Assembly: GCA_001775255.1 (NCBI GenBank)
Contig: MFCJ01000061.1
Span: 2,262 to 8,855, forward strand
DNA: 6,594 nt
Direction: 5' to 3'
Source of the DNA: Candidatus Dadabacteria bacterium RIFCSPHIGHO2_12_FULL_53_21
GTDB lineage: Bacteria > Desulfobacterota_D > UBA1144 > Nemesobacterales > UBA2774
Made by a program: the position numbers and the translations under genes. The notes under the pieces were generated by a model. The model searched no databases, was not told the origin of the DNA, and worked only from the letters and a program-made list of their open reading frames with translations. This document shows positions 1 through 6,015 of the stretch, in pieces (the first letter of the stretch is position 1; each line of letters begins with the position of its first letter).

Positions 1-762
1 GGGGACATCCTGATCGACGGCGGCAACTCCTATTACGTGGACGACATAAGGCGGGCAAAGGAGCTCGCAGCGAAAGGCATACATTACGTGGATGTGGGAA
101 CGAGCGGCGGCGTCTGGGGGCTCGAGCGCGGATACTGCATGATGATCGGGGGTGAAGATGATATAGTAAAGCACTTGGACCCCGTTTTCGCCACGCTTGC
201 GCCGGGGACAGGCGACATTCCCCACACCCCGGGGAGGAACAAGGCCGGCGGCACGTCGGAGCAGGGGTACCTTCACTGCGGTCCTAACGGCGCAGGGCAC
301 TTCGTAAAGATGGTACACAACGGCATCGAGTACGGAATAATGGCAGCGTACGCCGAAGGGCTTAGCGTGCTCAAGGCCGCGAATATCGGCAAGCAGAAGA
401 GCGAGATCGACGCCGAAACCACGCCTCTTCGCGACCCCGAGCACTACCAGTACGACCTGAATCTCCCCGACATCACGGAGGTGTGGAGGCGCGGAAGCGT
501 CATAGCGTCCTGGCTCCTGGACCTGACCGCGACCGCGTTGTTCGAGGACCCGGCTCTCTCCAATTTCGCTGGGCGCGTTTCGGACTCGGGCGAGGGGCGC
601 TGGACTATCAAGGCCGCAATCGACGAGGCGGTCCCCGTACCTGTCCTGTCCACAGCGCTATATGCACGGTTCAGCTCCCGGGGCGATGCGGAATTCCAAA
701 ATAGACTGCTATCGGCCATGCGTTACGAGTTCGGCGGGCACCTGGAAAAATCAGCCAAATGA
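1..762 (+). CDS. gnd: 6-phosphogluconate dehydrogenase, decarboxylating, short GndA/YqeC type (5' partial)
   Basis: It converts 6-phosphogluconate to ribulose 5-phosphate and CO2 with NAD(P)+ in the cytoplasmic oxidative pentose phosphate pathway. The frame is open from base 1, so the visible 253 residues are a C-terminal part; by comparison with the family roughly 75-80 residues, including the Rossmann nucleotide-binding start, lie off the window. A GTG at 37 is internal, because the conserved ILIDGGNSYY stretch precedes it. Visible landmarks are DGGNS, the substrate-binding DVGTSGGVWGLERG, and HFVKMVHNGIEYG, which contains the catalytic Lys (codon 307-309) and Glu (codon 328-330). After these come DAETTPLRDPEHYQYDL, RRGSVIASWLLDL and SDSGEGRWTIKAAIDEAVPV, all typical of the roughly 330-residue proteobacterial GndA form. 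The protein ends naturally at LEKSAK, without the long helical C-terminal domain of the E. coli Gnd type. The cofactor preference (NAD or NADP) cannot be judged, since that region is missing. Identification is secure. Confidence 0.96.
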   Translation, partial: GDILIDGGNSYYVDDIRRAKELAAKGIHYVDVGTSGGVWGLERGYCMMIGGEDDIVKHLDPVFATLAPGTGDIPHTPGRNKAGGTSEQGYLHCGPNGAGHFVKMVHNGIEYGIMAAYAEGLSVLKAANIGKQKSEIDAETTPLRDPEHYQYDLNLPDITEVWRRGSVIASWLLDLTATALFEDPALSNFAGRVSDSGEGRWTIKAAIDEAVPVPVLSTALYARFSSRGDAEFQNRLLSAMRYEFGGHLEKSAK

Positions 763-787
763 TGAACTAATCACGAACGCCTTGTAT

Positions 788-835
788 ACGGATGCCCTCT
801 ATTTCCATGCCGGAACGGGCATCCGTCATAGAGGG
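788..835. repeat. Two overlapping, mutually exclusive inverted repeats
   Basis: ACGGATGCCC at 788-797 is perfectly complementary to GGGCATCCGT at 817-826 (10 bp, 19-base loop). CCCTCTAT at 795-802 is perfectly complementary to ATAGAGGG at 828-835 (8 bp). The two left arms share CCC at 795-797, so a transcript could form only one complete stem at a time. A third, smaller option pairs ATGCC at 807-811 with GGCAT at 818-822. No T-run follows, so it is not a standard intrinsic terminator. The arms are directly visible; any function is inference. Confidence 0.7.
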
Positions 836-847
836 ATATACGATTTA

Positions 848-881
848 CCGGATTCCGGATTTGTTTACTTCCTGTTTTTTT
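848..881 (+). terminator. Weak terminator-like element after gnd
   Basis: CCGG at 848-851 and CCGG at 855-858 can form a four-pair, three-base-loop hairpin. A T-rich tract follows, ending in seven consecutive T at 875-881. The stem is very short and the strong T-run is 16 bases away from it, so this is only a possible end for the dehydrogenase transcript. The larger inverted repeat at 788-826 upstream may contribute. Confidence 0.22.
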
Positions 882-972
882 GTTCGAACGAAAGAACCGG
901 CAATCAGGCCATATCCGATGCTGAGACGAGGCTTGCCGCTCTCACGAAGGCGTGCACAGGTCGATGAGCGGG

Positions 973-1052
973 TGCCCCTCGTACCTCTTACGGGGACGCA
1001 AACGGGGCGATTGTTGAATGAATGTAAATCCGGCAATAAATTTGCCCCTCGT
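973..1052. repeat. Direct repeat TGCCCCTCGT, two copies 70 bases apart
   Basis: The ten-base string TGCCCCTCGT occurs at 973-982 and again at 1043-1052, both upstream of the acyl-ligase fusion gene. The spacing of 70 bases is close to seven helical turns, which would place both copies on nearly the same DNA face. A regulator binding site is possible, but two short copies could also be chance. Confidence 0.3.
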
Positions 1053-1129
1053 TGCCATATTGTTCACACTATTCCCTGATCCAATGGATTCCTGACGCCG
1101 TCTAAATTAAATTAGTAGTTATGGTTTCG

Positions 1130-1133
1130 GGAG
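1130..1133 (+). promoter_or_regulatory. Ribosome binding site of the acyl-ligase fusion gene
   Basis: GGAG lies seven bases before the ATG at 1141, within the run CGGGAGTAAGATA. It is a good Shine-Dalgarno match at good spacing and supports 1141 as the start. The N-terminal sequence that follows fits the usual beginning of a long-chain acyl-CoA synthetase. Confidence 0.7.
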
Positions 1134-1140
1134 TAAGATA

Positions 1141-3792
1141 ATGTTTGCACAGAAACTCAGGCACTGGGCCGAGAACGAGCCCGATAAAATCGCCTTAATA
1201 TACAGAAATAAAGAAGGGGCGTATTCACGGGTGAGCTTCCGGGATTTATACGGGAGATGCCTTGTATCGGAATCGAACCTCGCCAGGGCGGGATTCAAGG
1301 CGGGAGACCGTATCGCACTTTACGGCGAGAACTCGGTCAACTGGGTAATTTCCTATTTGTCTATTCATTTTTTAGGAGCCGCGGTCGTACCGCTCGACGC
1401 ACTCTTCGGCGCCCGTGAAATCATCAATTTCCTTACGTTCTCCGAAGCCAGGGCGGTGCTAACGGACCTCTCCCGTTCAGATAAGCTCAAAGAAGAGATA
1501 GCCGGGAAGAGCGCCGGAATAGACGTAATCACCATGGGGTCCGTAATCGGCGGGCACGGTGACAGGGGATTGATCGAGCCCCATATGCCGGAGCCTGACG
1601 ACGTAATGGCGATACTGTTCACGTCCGGCACCACAGGCACTCCGAAAGGCGTCCAGCTGACAAACGACAATGTCTTAAGCACCGTGGGCTCGATCTTGCA
1701 ATCTGTCGATGTCTCTCCCGGCGATAATGTTCTGAACATCCTCCCGCTCCACCACGGCTATTCTTCGATCGTCGCATTGTTATCCCCGCTATTCGCTGGT
1801 GCAACGGTGACATTCTCGGAATCGCTAAAGAGCGGAGACCTTCTGGCCGCGGTCAGAGAGACGGATGTCACTATATTTCCGGGCGTACCCAGGCTGTTCG
1901 AGCTCCTTTATAACGAAATAGAGAAAAGGGCAGCGCGCCTCCCCTTCCTGCAAAGGCTGATATTTAAAATCCTCTTTAGAATTTCCGAATTCGGCTGGAA
2001 GACGCTCGGCCTAAGACTCGGCAATATATTTTTCAGACAGATCCACGAACCCTTCGGAGGGAAGTTCAGATTTTTCACATCGGGCGGCGCCAGGCTCGAC
2101 CCCAGGATATGCAGCGGCTTCCTCTCTTTAGGTTTCCGCATGGCGGAAGGGTACGGACTTACGGAGACTTCAGCCGTCTCCACACTCACTTCCCCCTATA
2201 AACCGGTACCGGGGAGCGCGGGCAAACCCCTCCCGGGGGTTGAAATCAGAATAGAAAGCCCGGACGCATACGGCGTAGGCGAGGTCTGTATAAAGGGGCC
2301 GAATATCACACACGGTTATTATAAGAACGAGCCCGCCACGCGTGAGCTCATCAGAGACGGATGGCTCCGCTCAGGGGACCTGGGGAGGCTCGACCGGGAC
2401 GGTAACCTCTATATAACCGGCAGGGCGAAAGAGGTCATAGTCCTTCCATCGGGCAAGAACATCTACCCGGAAGACGTGGAAAATCTTTATAAAGAGAGCC
2501 CAATCATCAGGGAACTATGCGTGCTGCCTTTGAAATCCCCTTCCGGCAGCCTCACAGGGCTCCGCATGGTAGTAGTTCCCGAGATGAAAGAGATTAAGGA
2601 GAGAGGAATTTTCGACGTCAGCGAGAGGATACGTTCCATAATCTCGATGACGGGCTCCAGCCTGCCGTCATACATGCAGATTTCTGATGTGATCGTATAT
2701 AACGGAGAGCTGCCGAAAACAAGGCTCGGTAAATTCAAAAGAAAGGAAATCGAGGAGATCGCAGAGGAGCTCAAGAAAGGGGAAGAACCTTTTCAAAAAA
2801 TGCCCGGCCCCGAAGACACGGAGCTCATGATGAATCCTGAATCGGTATCATTTCTCAAGCGCTTCTCGGAATTGACAGACCTGAAAGGACCCTTCCACCC
2901 GGATGACGACCTCACCCTCGACCTGGGACTCGATTCCCTCGTGTTCGTACAGATTCTGGCGTTATTAGAAAAAGAGTATGGAGTTCTCATACCCGAAAGA
3001 GAAATTCCGGAGCTCCGTACATTGGGGGATATACTCAGGAAGTTACCGGAATCCCGGCACGAAACAGCCCCGGAAGAAACAGCATCGCTTGAGGAGAGAG
3101 GAGCCGAATCGCTCGACGACGTATTTAATTTGAAAAGGGGCGCATCGAAGAGAGCCATGATGAGAGCCGTTCAGATCGTCGTCAGACTAATCGTGCTGAT
3201 TGCGTTCAGGGCCAGGATCAGGCATATCGGCAAGATACCCGCCGATACCCCCGTATTGATATGCCCTAACCACCAGAGCCTCATCGACCCTATACTCGTA
3301 TTCGCCCTCCTCCCCGGCTGGATGCCCGATAGGCTCCTGTTCACGGGATTCGGTGAGTATTTCAGCAAGCCGCCTCTATCCTGGCTGGTCCGTCCGTTCA
3401 GGATAATACCGACCGGTACGGCGAGGACGTACGGGGAATCTCTGAGACTTGCATCAGAGGGACTGAGGCGCGGCATGTCCGTATGCATATTCCCGGAAGG
3501 CGAGCGCACGAGCGATGGAAAAGTGATGAACCCCAGAATAGGCGCCGGATTACTGAGTGTCGAGAACGGTGTTCCGATTGTCCCGATATACATAGACGGA
3601 GCTTTAAAAACGCTCTCGCCGCTTAACCCCGGCTTGAGGTTCCCGGCTGTGACACTCACCGTGCTGGACCCGATCGAGCCCGCCGGAGGCGGTCAGGATA
3701 AAAATGACTTATATAAAATTACGGTCGACGGATGGCTGCGCGCCATGGAAGAAATCGAAGCTAACCCGCCACACTCACCGCGAATTGAATAG
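1141..3792 (+). CDS. Trifunctional acyl-CoA/acyl-ACP synthetase - acyl carrier - PlsC acyltransferase fusion
   Basis: This 883-residue protein has three domains in order. Residues 1 to about 545 form an ANL-superfamily long-chain acyl ligase. It has the P-loop FTSGTTGTPKG (160-170), YGLTET (338-343), SGDL (411-414) and GRAKEV (from 427), and the C-terminal lysine K531 in RLGKFKR. The SGGARLDP segment resembles long-chain (ACSL) enzymes. Residues about 565-635 form an acyl carrier domain with the phosphopantetheine serine S599 in LGLDSL. After a Glu-rich linker (about 637-660) and a hydrophobic stretch (about 677-689), residues about 690-870 form a PlsC-type acyltransferase with NHQSLID (H711, D716), FPEGERTSDG (784-793) and VPIVP (811-815). 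All key residues are present. By family knowledge the ligase forms acyl-adenylate and the acyltransferase esterifies a glycerolipid. Inference: the fused carrier receives the acyl chain between them. E. coli Aas joins the same two enzymes in the opposite order and lacks a carrier domain. The acyl and lipid substrates cannot be told from sequence. It probably associates with the inner membrane. Confidence 0.93.
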   Translation: MFAQKLRHWAENEPDKIALIYRNKEGAYSRVSFRDLYGRCLVSESNLARAGFKAGDRIALYGENSVNWVISYLSIHFLGAAVVPLDALFGAREIINFLTFSEARAVLTDLSRSDKLKEEIAGKSAGIDVITMGSVIGGHGDRGLIEPHMPEPDDVMAILFTSGTTGTPKGVQLTNDNVLSTVGSILQSVDVSPGDNVLNILPLHHGYSSIVALLSPLFAGATVTFSESLKSGDLLAAVRETDVTIFPGVPRLFELLYNEIEKRAARLPFLQRLIFKILFRISEFGWKTLGLRLGNIFFRQIHEPFGGKFRFFTSGGARLDPRICSGFLSLGFRMAEGYGLTETSAVSTLTSPYKPVPGSAGKPLPGVEIRIESPDAYGVGEVCIKGPNITHGYYKNEPATRELIRDGWLRSGDLGRLDRDGNLYITGRAKEVIVLPSGKNIYPEDVENLYKESPIIRELCVLPLKSPSGSLTGLRMVVVPEMKEIKERGIFDVSERIRSIISMTGSSLPSYMQISDVIVYNGELPKTRLGKFKRKEIEEIAEELKKGEEPFQKMPGPEDTELMMNPESVSFLKRFSELTDLKGPFHPDDDLTLDLGLDSLVFVQILALLEKEYGVLIPEREIPELRTLGDILRKLPESRHETAPEETASLEERGAESLDDVFNLKRGASKRAMMRAVQIVVRLIVLIAFRARIRHIGKIPADTPVLICPNHQSLIDPILVFALLPGWMPDRLLFTGFGEYFSKPPLSWLVRPFRIIPTGTARTYGESLRLASEGLRRGMSVCIFPEGERTSDGKVMNPRIGAGLLSVENGVPIVPIYIDGALKTLSPLNPGLRFPAVTLTVLDPIEPAGGGQDKNDLYKITVDGWLRAMEEIEANPPHSPRIE

Positions 3793-3795
3793 CAG

Positions 3796-3822
3796 ACCGG
3801 AAAAAATCTAAGGGGTTCCGGT
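3796..3822 (+). terminator. Stem-loop just after the acyl-ligase fusion stop codon
   Basis: ACCGGAA at 3796-3802 pairs perfectly with TTCCGGT at 3816-3822 around a 13-base loop, starting four bases after the stop codon. No T-run follows, so termination here would be non-canonical; it could instead protect the mRNA 3' end. Confidence 0.3.
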
Positions 3823-3835
3823 ACGCAATTTCAGA

Positions 3836-3864
3836 TTGATTTACCCCGATTTACCCGGCACAAT
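3836..3864 (+). promoter_or_regulatory. Possible sigma70-type promoter for the antiporter gene
   Basis: TTGATT at 3836-3841 and CACAAT at 3859-3864, separated by 17 bases, each match four of six consensus positions (TTGACA and TATAAT). The predicted transcript would start near 3871, giving a leader of about 140 bases. This is pattern matching only. The two GATTTACCC copies lie between and over these elements, so a repressor or activator could act there. Confidence 0.25.
3838..3856. repeat. Tandem GATTTACCC direct repeat
   Basis: GATTTACCC occurs at 3838-3846 and 3848-3856, a ten-base period separated by one C. The period is about one helical turn, so both copies face the same side of the DNA, as in some operators. 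It overlaps the candidate promoter upstream of the antiporter gene. The repeat is certain; its role is inference. Confidence 0.45.
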
Positions 3865-3866
3865 TA

Positions 3867-3898
3867 CTCGGACAGGCAAACGGGTCCCTGTCCTCGAG
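3867..3898 (+). promoter_or_regulatory. Hairpin in the presumed antiporter leader
   Basis: GGACAGG at 3870-3876 pairs perfectly with CCTGTCC at 3887-3893 around a ten-base loop. With a two-base bulge, outer CTCG (3867-3870) can pair with CGAG (3895-3898) instead of the last G-C pair. No T-run follows on either strand. It may be a leader structure of the antiporter mRNA or a remnant terminator region. Confidence 0.35.
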
Positions 3899-3929
3899 GG
3901 TTACGATCCAAAACTAAATCAATAACCCT
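3897..3929. repeat. Inverted repeat AGGGTTA/TAACCCT
   Basis: AGGGTTA at 3897-3903 is complementary to TAACCCT at 3923-3929 with a 19-base A-rich loop. It directly abuts the hairpin at 3867-3898 and shares bases 3897-3898 with its outer arm, so the two could compete. Seven base pairs with a long loop may be chance. Confidence 0.3.
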
Positions 3930-3996
3930 TACATCGACATGAAAAGATATTACGTACCTTGGTCCAGCTCATGCCGGGCAATGGAAATATCATTTC

Positions 3997-4000
3997 GGAA
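3997..4000 (+). promoter_or_regulatory. Weak ribosome binding site of the antiporter gene
   Basis: GGAA eight bases before the ATG at 4009 is the only Shine-Dalgarno-like sequence. The ATGs at 3971 and 3981 are in other frames, and the protein from 4009 begins directly before its first membrane helix, as expected. The start is therefore likely correct but weakly initiated. Confidence 0.4.
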
Positions 4001-4008
4001 CTAAAGCT

Positions 4009-5718
4009 ATGCAGAGTCTTACAGCTGACAATATTATAGTCTTCTTCCTTTCACTCGGCCTATTGCTAGGGGTAGCGCGCGTACTCGGAGAGCTCGCTCA
4101 GAGATTCCATCAACCGGCCGTTTTGGGAGAGCTTCTTGCGGGCGTGATCCTGGGTCCGACAGTCCTCGGAAGCCTGGCTCCCGAAGCGGGCGCTTTTCTA
4201 TTCCCTCAGGAAGGCCCGAATGCAATCGCTTTAAATACGATAACTACTCTCGCAGTCGTATTATTTTTGCTGGTGGCCGGTATGGAAGTGGACTTGTCGA
4301 TCATCAGCAAGCAAGGGAAGGTCGCCCCCAGGGTGAGCATATCCGGTATTGTGCTGCCATTCCTCATCGGCTTGGCTGCCGCCTGGATCGCCCCCCAGGC
4401 GCTCGGGAGGGATCTGGACGCAGACCCTCTCATCTTTTCTCTCTTTTTAGCCACTGCGCTCTCGATATCAGCGCTCCCGGTGATTGCAAAGACCCTCATG
4501 GATCTCGACCTCTACCGGAGCGACTTCGGGATGATCATCGTAAGTGCGGCAGTTTTCGATGACTTGGTGGGCTGGATCATTTTCGCGATAATTCTGGGTC
4601 TGATAAACAGCGCGGCAAACCATTCAAACCATATACTGATGACGATCGTCCTGACGCTTGCCTTTGCCGGAATCATGCTGACCCTCGGCCGATGGCTTAT
4701 TCACAGGCTACTGCCGTTTTTACAGGCGTACACCAGATGGCCGGGCGGAGTGCTGAGCTTTGCGCTTGTTCTCGCGCTCCTCGGGGCCGCGTTCACGGAA
4801 TGGATAGGCATCCACGCTATTTTCGGCTCATTTCTCGTGGGAGTCGCGGTCGGCGATTCTCCTCACCTGCGCGAACGGACCAGGGTAATCATTGACCAGT
4901 TCGTTTCGTTTTTTTTCGCGCCCGTATTCTTTGCCAGCATAGGACTGAAAGTTAATTTCTTGACGCATTTCGATTTGACACTCGTTGTTACGGTACTTTT
5001 GATCGCATGCGTCTGTAAGCTCGCGGGCGGCACACTAGGGGCCCGGTGGGGCGGAATGCCGAAACGCGAATCCTGGGCCGTGGGTTTCGCGATGAATTCC
5101 AGGGGAGCTATTGAGATCGTCCTCGGGCTTCTGGCCCTCCAGGCCGGTATAATCCGTGACCGCCTTTTTGTTGCCCTCGTCATAATGGCTATCGTTACAT
5201 CCATGATGAGCGGCCCTGCGATACGGCTCATACTCCGTCTCGGCAAGAAACGCACACTCCTGGACGCAATATCGTCAAAGCTCTTCACTCGCGAGCTGCA
5301 GGCATTCTCGAGCAGTATGGCCATACATGAGCTTTCGGCTATGGCGTGTGAAGCTTCCGGCCTCAATACGGGCGAAGTGGAAGCTGCGGTCTGGGAAAGG
5401 GAAGAAATCCTGCCCACGGGAATCGGGAACGGAGTTGCGCTCCCTCACGCCCGTATCGGGGGAATCAGCAAGCCGATAGTAGCCGTCGGCATCTCCGGTA
5501 TGGGGATCGATTTCGACGCCCCGGACGATAAGCTTGCACACGTAATATTTCTGATCCTTACTCCAGTCGATGCCCCGGATACGCAGCTCGAAATCACCGC
5601 GGAGCTGGCCAAGCTTTTCCGGGGTTACGGAATGACGGAGAGGGTACTCAAAATAAAAAGCTATACCGAGTTCCTGGCTCTCGTAAAGAGCTCAACTGTC
5701 GAAGCCAATCCCGCATGA
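4009..5718 (+). CDS. CPA2-family cation/proton antiporter with C-terminal PTS EIIA domain
   Basis: This 569-residue inner-membrane protein probably exchanges Na+ or K+ for H+. About 13 hydrophobic segments span residues 8-409, the size of a CPA2 (NapA/GerN/KefB-like) transporter. Family landmarks are HQPAVLGELLAGVILGP (34-50), the DD pair D184-D185 in AVFDDLVGW, equivalent to the ion- and proton-binding aspartates of NapA-type exchangers, and NSRGAIE with R365 and E369. Residues about 425-563 form a cytoplasmic EIIA type-2 (fructose/PtsN-like) domain. Its GIGNGVALPHARI contains the phosphorylatable histidine H480, followed by the typical IDFDAPDDKLAHVIFLILTP stretch. No TrkA-N or TrkA-C domain of the KefB/C kind is present, so EIIA takes the position of the regulatory domain. 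Inference: phosphorylation of H480 by the PTS phosphorelay adjusts transport. No HPr, EI or PTS permease gene lies in the window. The ion specificity cannot be read with confidence. Confidence 0.93.
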   Translation: MQSLTADNIIVFFLSLGLLLGVARVLGELAQRFHQPAVLGELLAGVILGPTVLGSLAPEAGAFLFPQEGPNAIALNTITTLAVVLFLLVAGMEVDLSIISKQGKVAPRVSISGIVLPFLIGLAAAWIAPQALGRDLDADPLIFSLFLATALSISALPVIAKTLMDLDLYRSDFGMIIVSAAVFDDLVGWIIFAIILGLINSAANHSNHILMTIVLTLAFAGIMLTLGRWLIHRLLPFLQAYTRWPGGVLSFALVLALLGAAFTEWIGIHAIFGSFLVGVAVGDSPHLRERTRVIIDQFVSFFFAPVFFASIGLKVNFLTHFDLTLVVTVLLIACVCKLAGGTLGARWGGMPKRESWAVGFAMNSRGAIEIVLGLLALQAGIIRDRLFVALVIMAIVTSMMSGPAIRLILRLGKKRTLLDAISSKLFTRELQAFSSSMAIHELSAMACEASGLNTGEVEAAVWEREEILPTGIGNGVALPHARIGGISKPIVAVGISGMGIDFDAPDDKLAHVIFLILTPVDAPDTQLEITAELAKLFRGYGMTERVLKIKSYTEFLALVKSSTVEANPA

Positions 5719-5727
5719 TGTTAAACG

Positions 5728-5749
5728 GCGTCTTTATGGTGAAGGCCGC
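5728..5749. terminator. Possible bidirectional terminator hairpin between convergent genes
   Basis: GCGTCTT at 5728-5734 can pair with AAGGCCGC at 5742-5749 using one wobble pair and one bulged base, around a seven-base loop. It lies in the 45-base gap between the antiporter stop and the end of the minus-strand gene, where a terminator is expected. The flanking T-runs are poor on both strands. Confidence 0.25.
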
Positions 5750-5763
5750 AAACATTTCAATTC

Positions 5764-6015
5764 CTAACGGAACACCGGCAGATAACTATAGATAAGAATG
5801 AGAAGAAAAGCCGCAACATAGAGGTATCTGATGGATTTGCTCCGTTCACCCGACTGAGATACGCCCATTGCGATGAGAAGCCAGCCGAAGCCCCCGCCCG
5901 CCCATGGGCTTAGCCCGTAACTATGTGCCAGGTAGAGCTGCGTCAATGCGACAGCCGTAAGCAGCAGTACGGGAATACAGCAGCGACACGCATTCGAACG
6001 CAGGTATTTAATCAT
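5764..6015 (-). CDS. Small membrane protein of unknown function with LSPWxGGGFG motif
   Basis: This 83-residue hydrophobic protein has one clear membrane helix at about 13-30, a central segment GLSPWAGGGFGWLLIAMG (34-51), and a second clear helix at about 62-81. Charged residues lie at the N-terminus and between the helices (ERSKSIR). The N-terminus holds three cysteines at 10, 12 and 13. From memory, a motif like LSPWxGGGFG occurs in uncharacterised bacterial membrane proteins, which favours a real gene, but I assign no function. The start ATG at 6013-6015 is preceded by GGGAA only two bases away, which is unusually close. It converges with the antiporter gene, leaving 45 bases between. It lies 65 bases downstream of the other minus-strand gene and could be cotranscribed with it. 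Confidence 0.6.
   Translation of the reverse strand: MIKYLRSNACRCCIPVLLLTAVALTQLYLAHSYGLSPWAGGGFGWLLIAMGVSQSGERSKSIRYLYVAAFLLILIYSYLPVFR

Larger units (their letters stand above)
763..1140. other. Intergenic region with inverted repeats, no credible gene
   Basis: These 378 bases separate the dehydrogenase from the acyl-ligase fusion. The short open frames that cross them (for example a 95-codon frame from 792) have unconvincing Arg- and Pro-rich composition, no good ribosome site and no recognisable motif. No tRNA or other RNA gene is apparent. The region holds the overlapping inverted repeats at 788-835, a T-rich stretch ending at 881, and the palindrome GTTCGAAC at 882-889. It also holds two copies of TGCCCCTCGT at 973-982 and 1043-1052. 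A promoter for the downstream gene should lie here, but no convincing -35/-10 pair stands out. Confidence 0.6.
3793..4008. other. Structured spacer upstream of the antiporter gene
   Basis: This 216-base non-coding spacer contains a hairpin right after the acyl-ligase stop codon, a tandem GATTTACCC repeat, a possible promoter and two further inverted repeats, each listed separately. No open frame of note and no recognisable riboswitch class is visible. Confidence 0.55.

Noticed and set aside
37..762. GTG at 37 as the start of a complete short dehydrogenase
   Set aside because: The frame is open from base 1 and encodes the conserved DGGNS region before the GTG; the nucleotide-binding domain must lie upstream, so the gene is simply cut by the window edge.
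875..900. Possible tRNA T-arm because of GTTCGAAC
   Set aside because: The bases around it do not form a proper five-pair T-stem, and no acceptor, D or anticodon arm is found at the expected distance.
662..1079. Two plus-strand frames (662-967 and 792-1079) in the gap after gnd
   Set aside because: The first overlaps the end of gnd in another frame. Both lack ribosome sites, domain motifs and protein-like composition, and I could not match either to a degraded known gene.
1121..1141. Six-codon leader frame (ATG at 1121) whose stop TAA overlaps the ATG at 1141
   Set aside because: No ribosome site precedes it and the peptide has no run of a regulatory amino acid. The TAATG overlap is more likely chance.
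3171..3659. Minus-strand open frame of 162 codons opposite the PlsC domain
   Set aside because: It lies entirely within a region where the plus strand encodes clear PlsC motifs; its protein shows no motif and no ribosome site of note. It is a shadow of the coding strand.
4863..5417. Minus-strand open frame of 184 codons opposite the antiporter
   Set aside because: It is Ser/Arg-rich with no recognisable domain, and the opposite strand is an unambiguous antiporter-EIIA gene.
4009..5718. KefB/KefC glutathione-gated potassium efflux identity
   Set aside because: There is no C-terminal TrkA-N nucleotide-binding domain; the C-terminus is clearly an EIIA domain, so only the broader CPA2 family is claimed.
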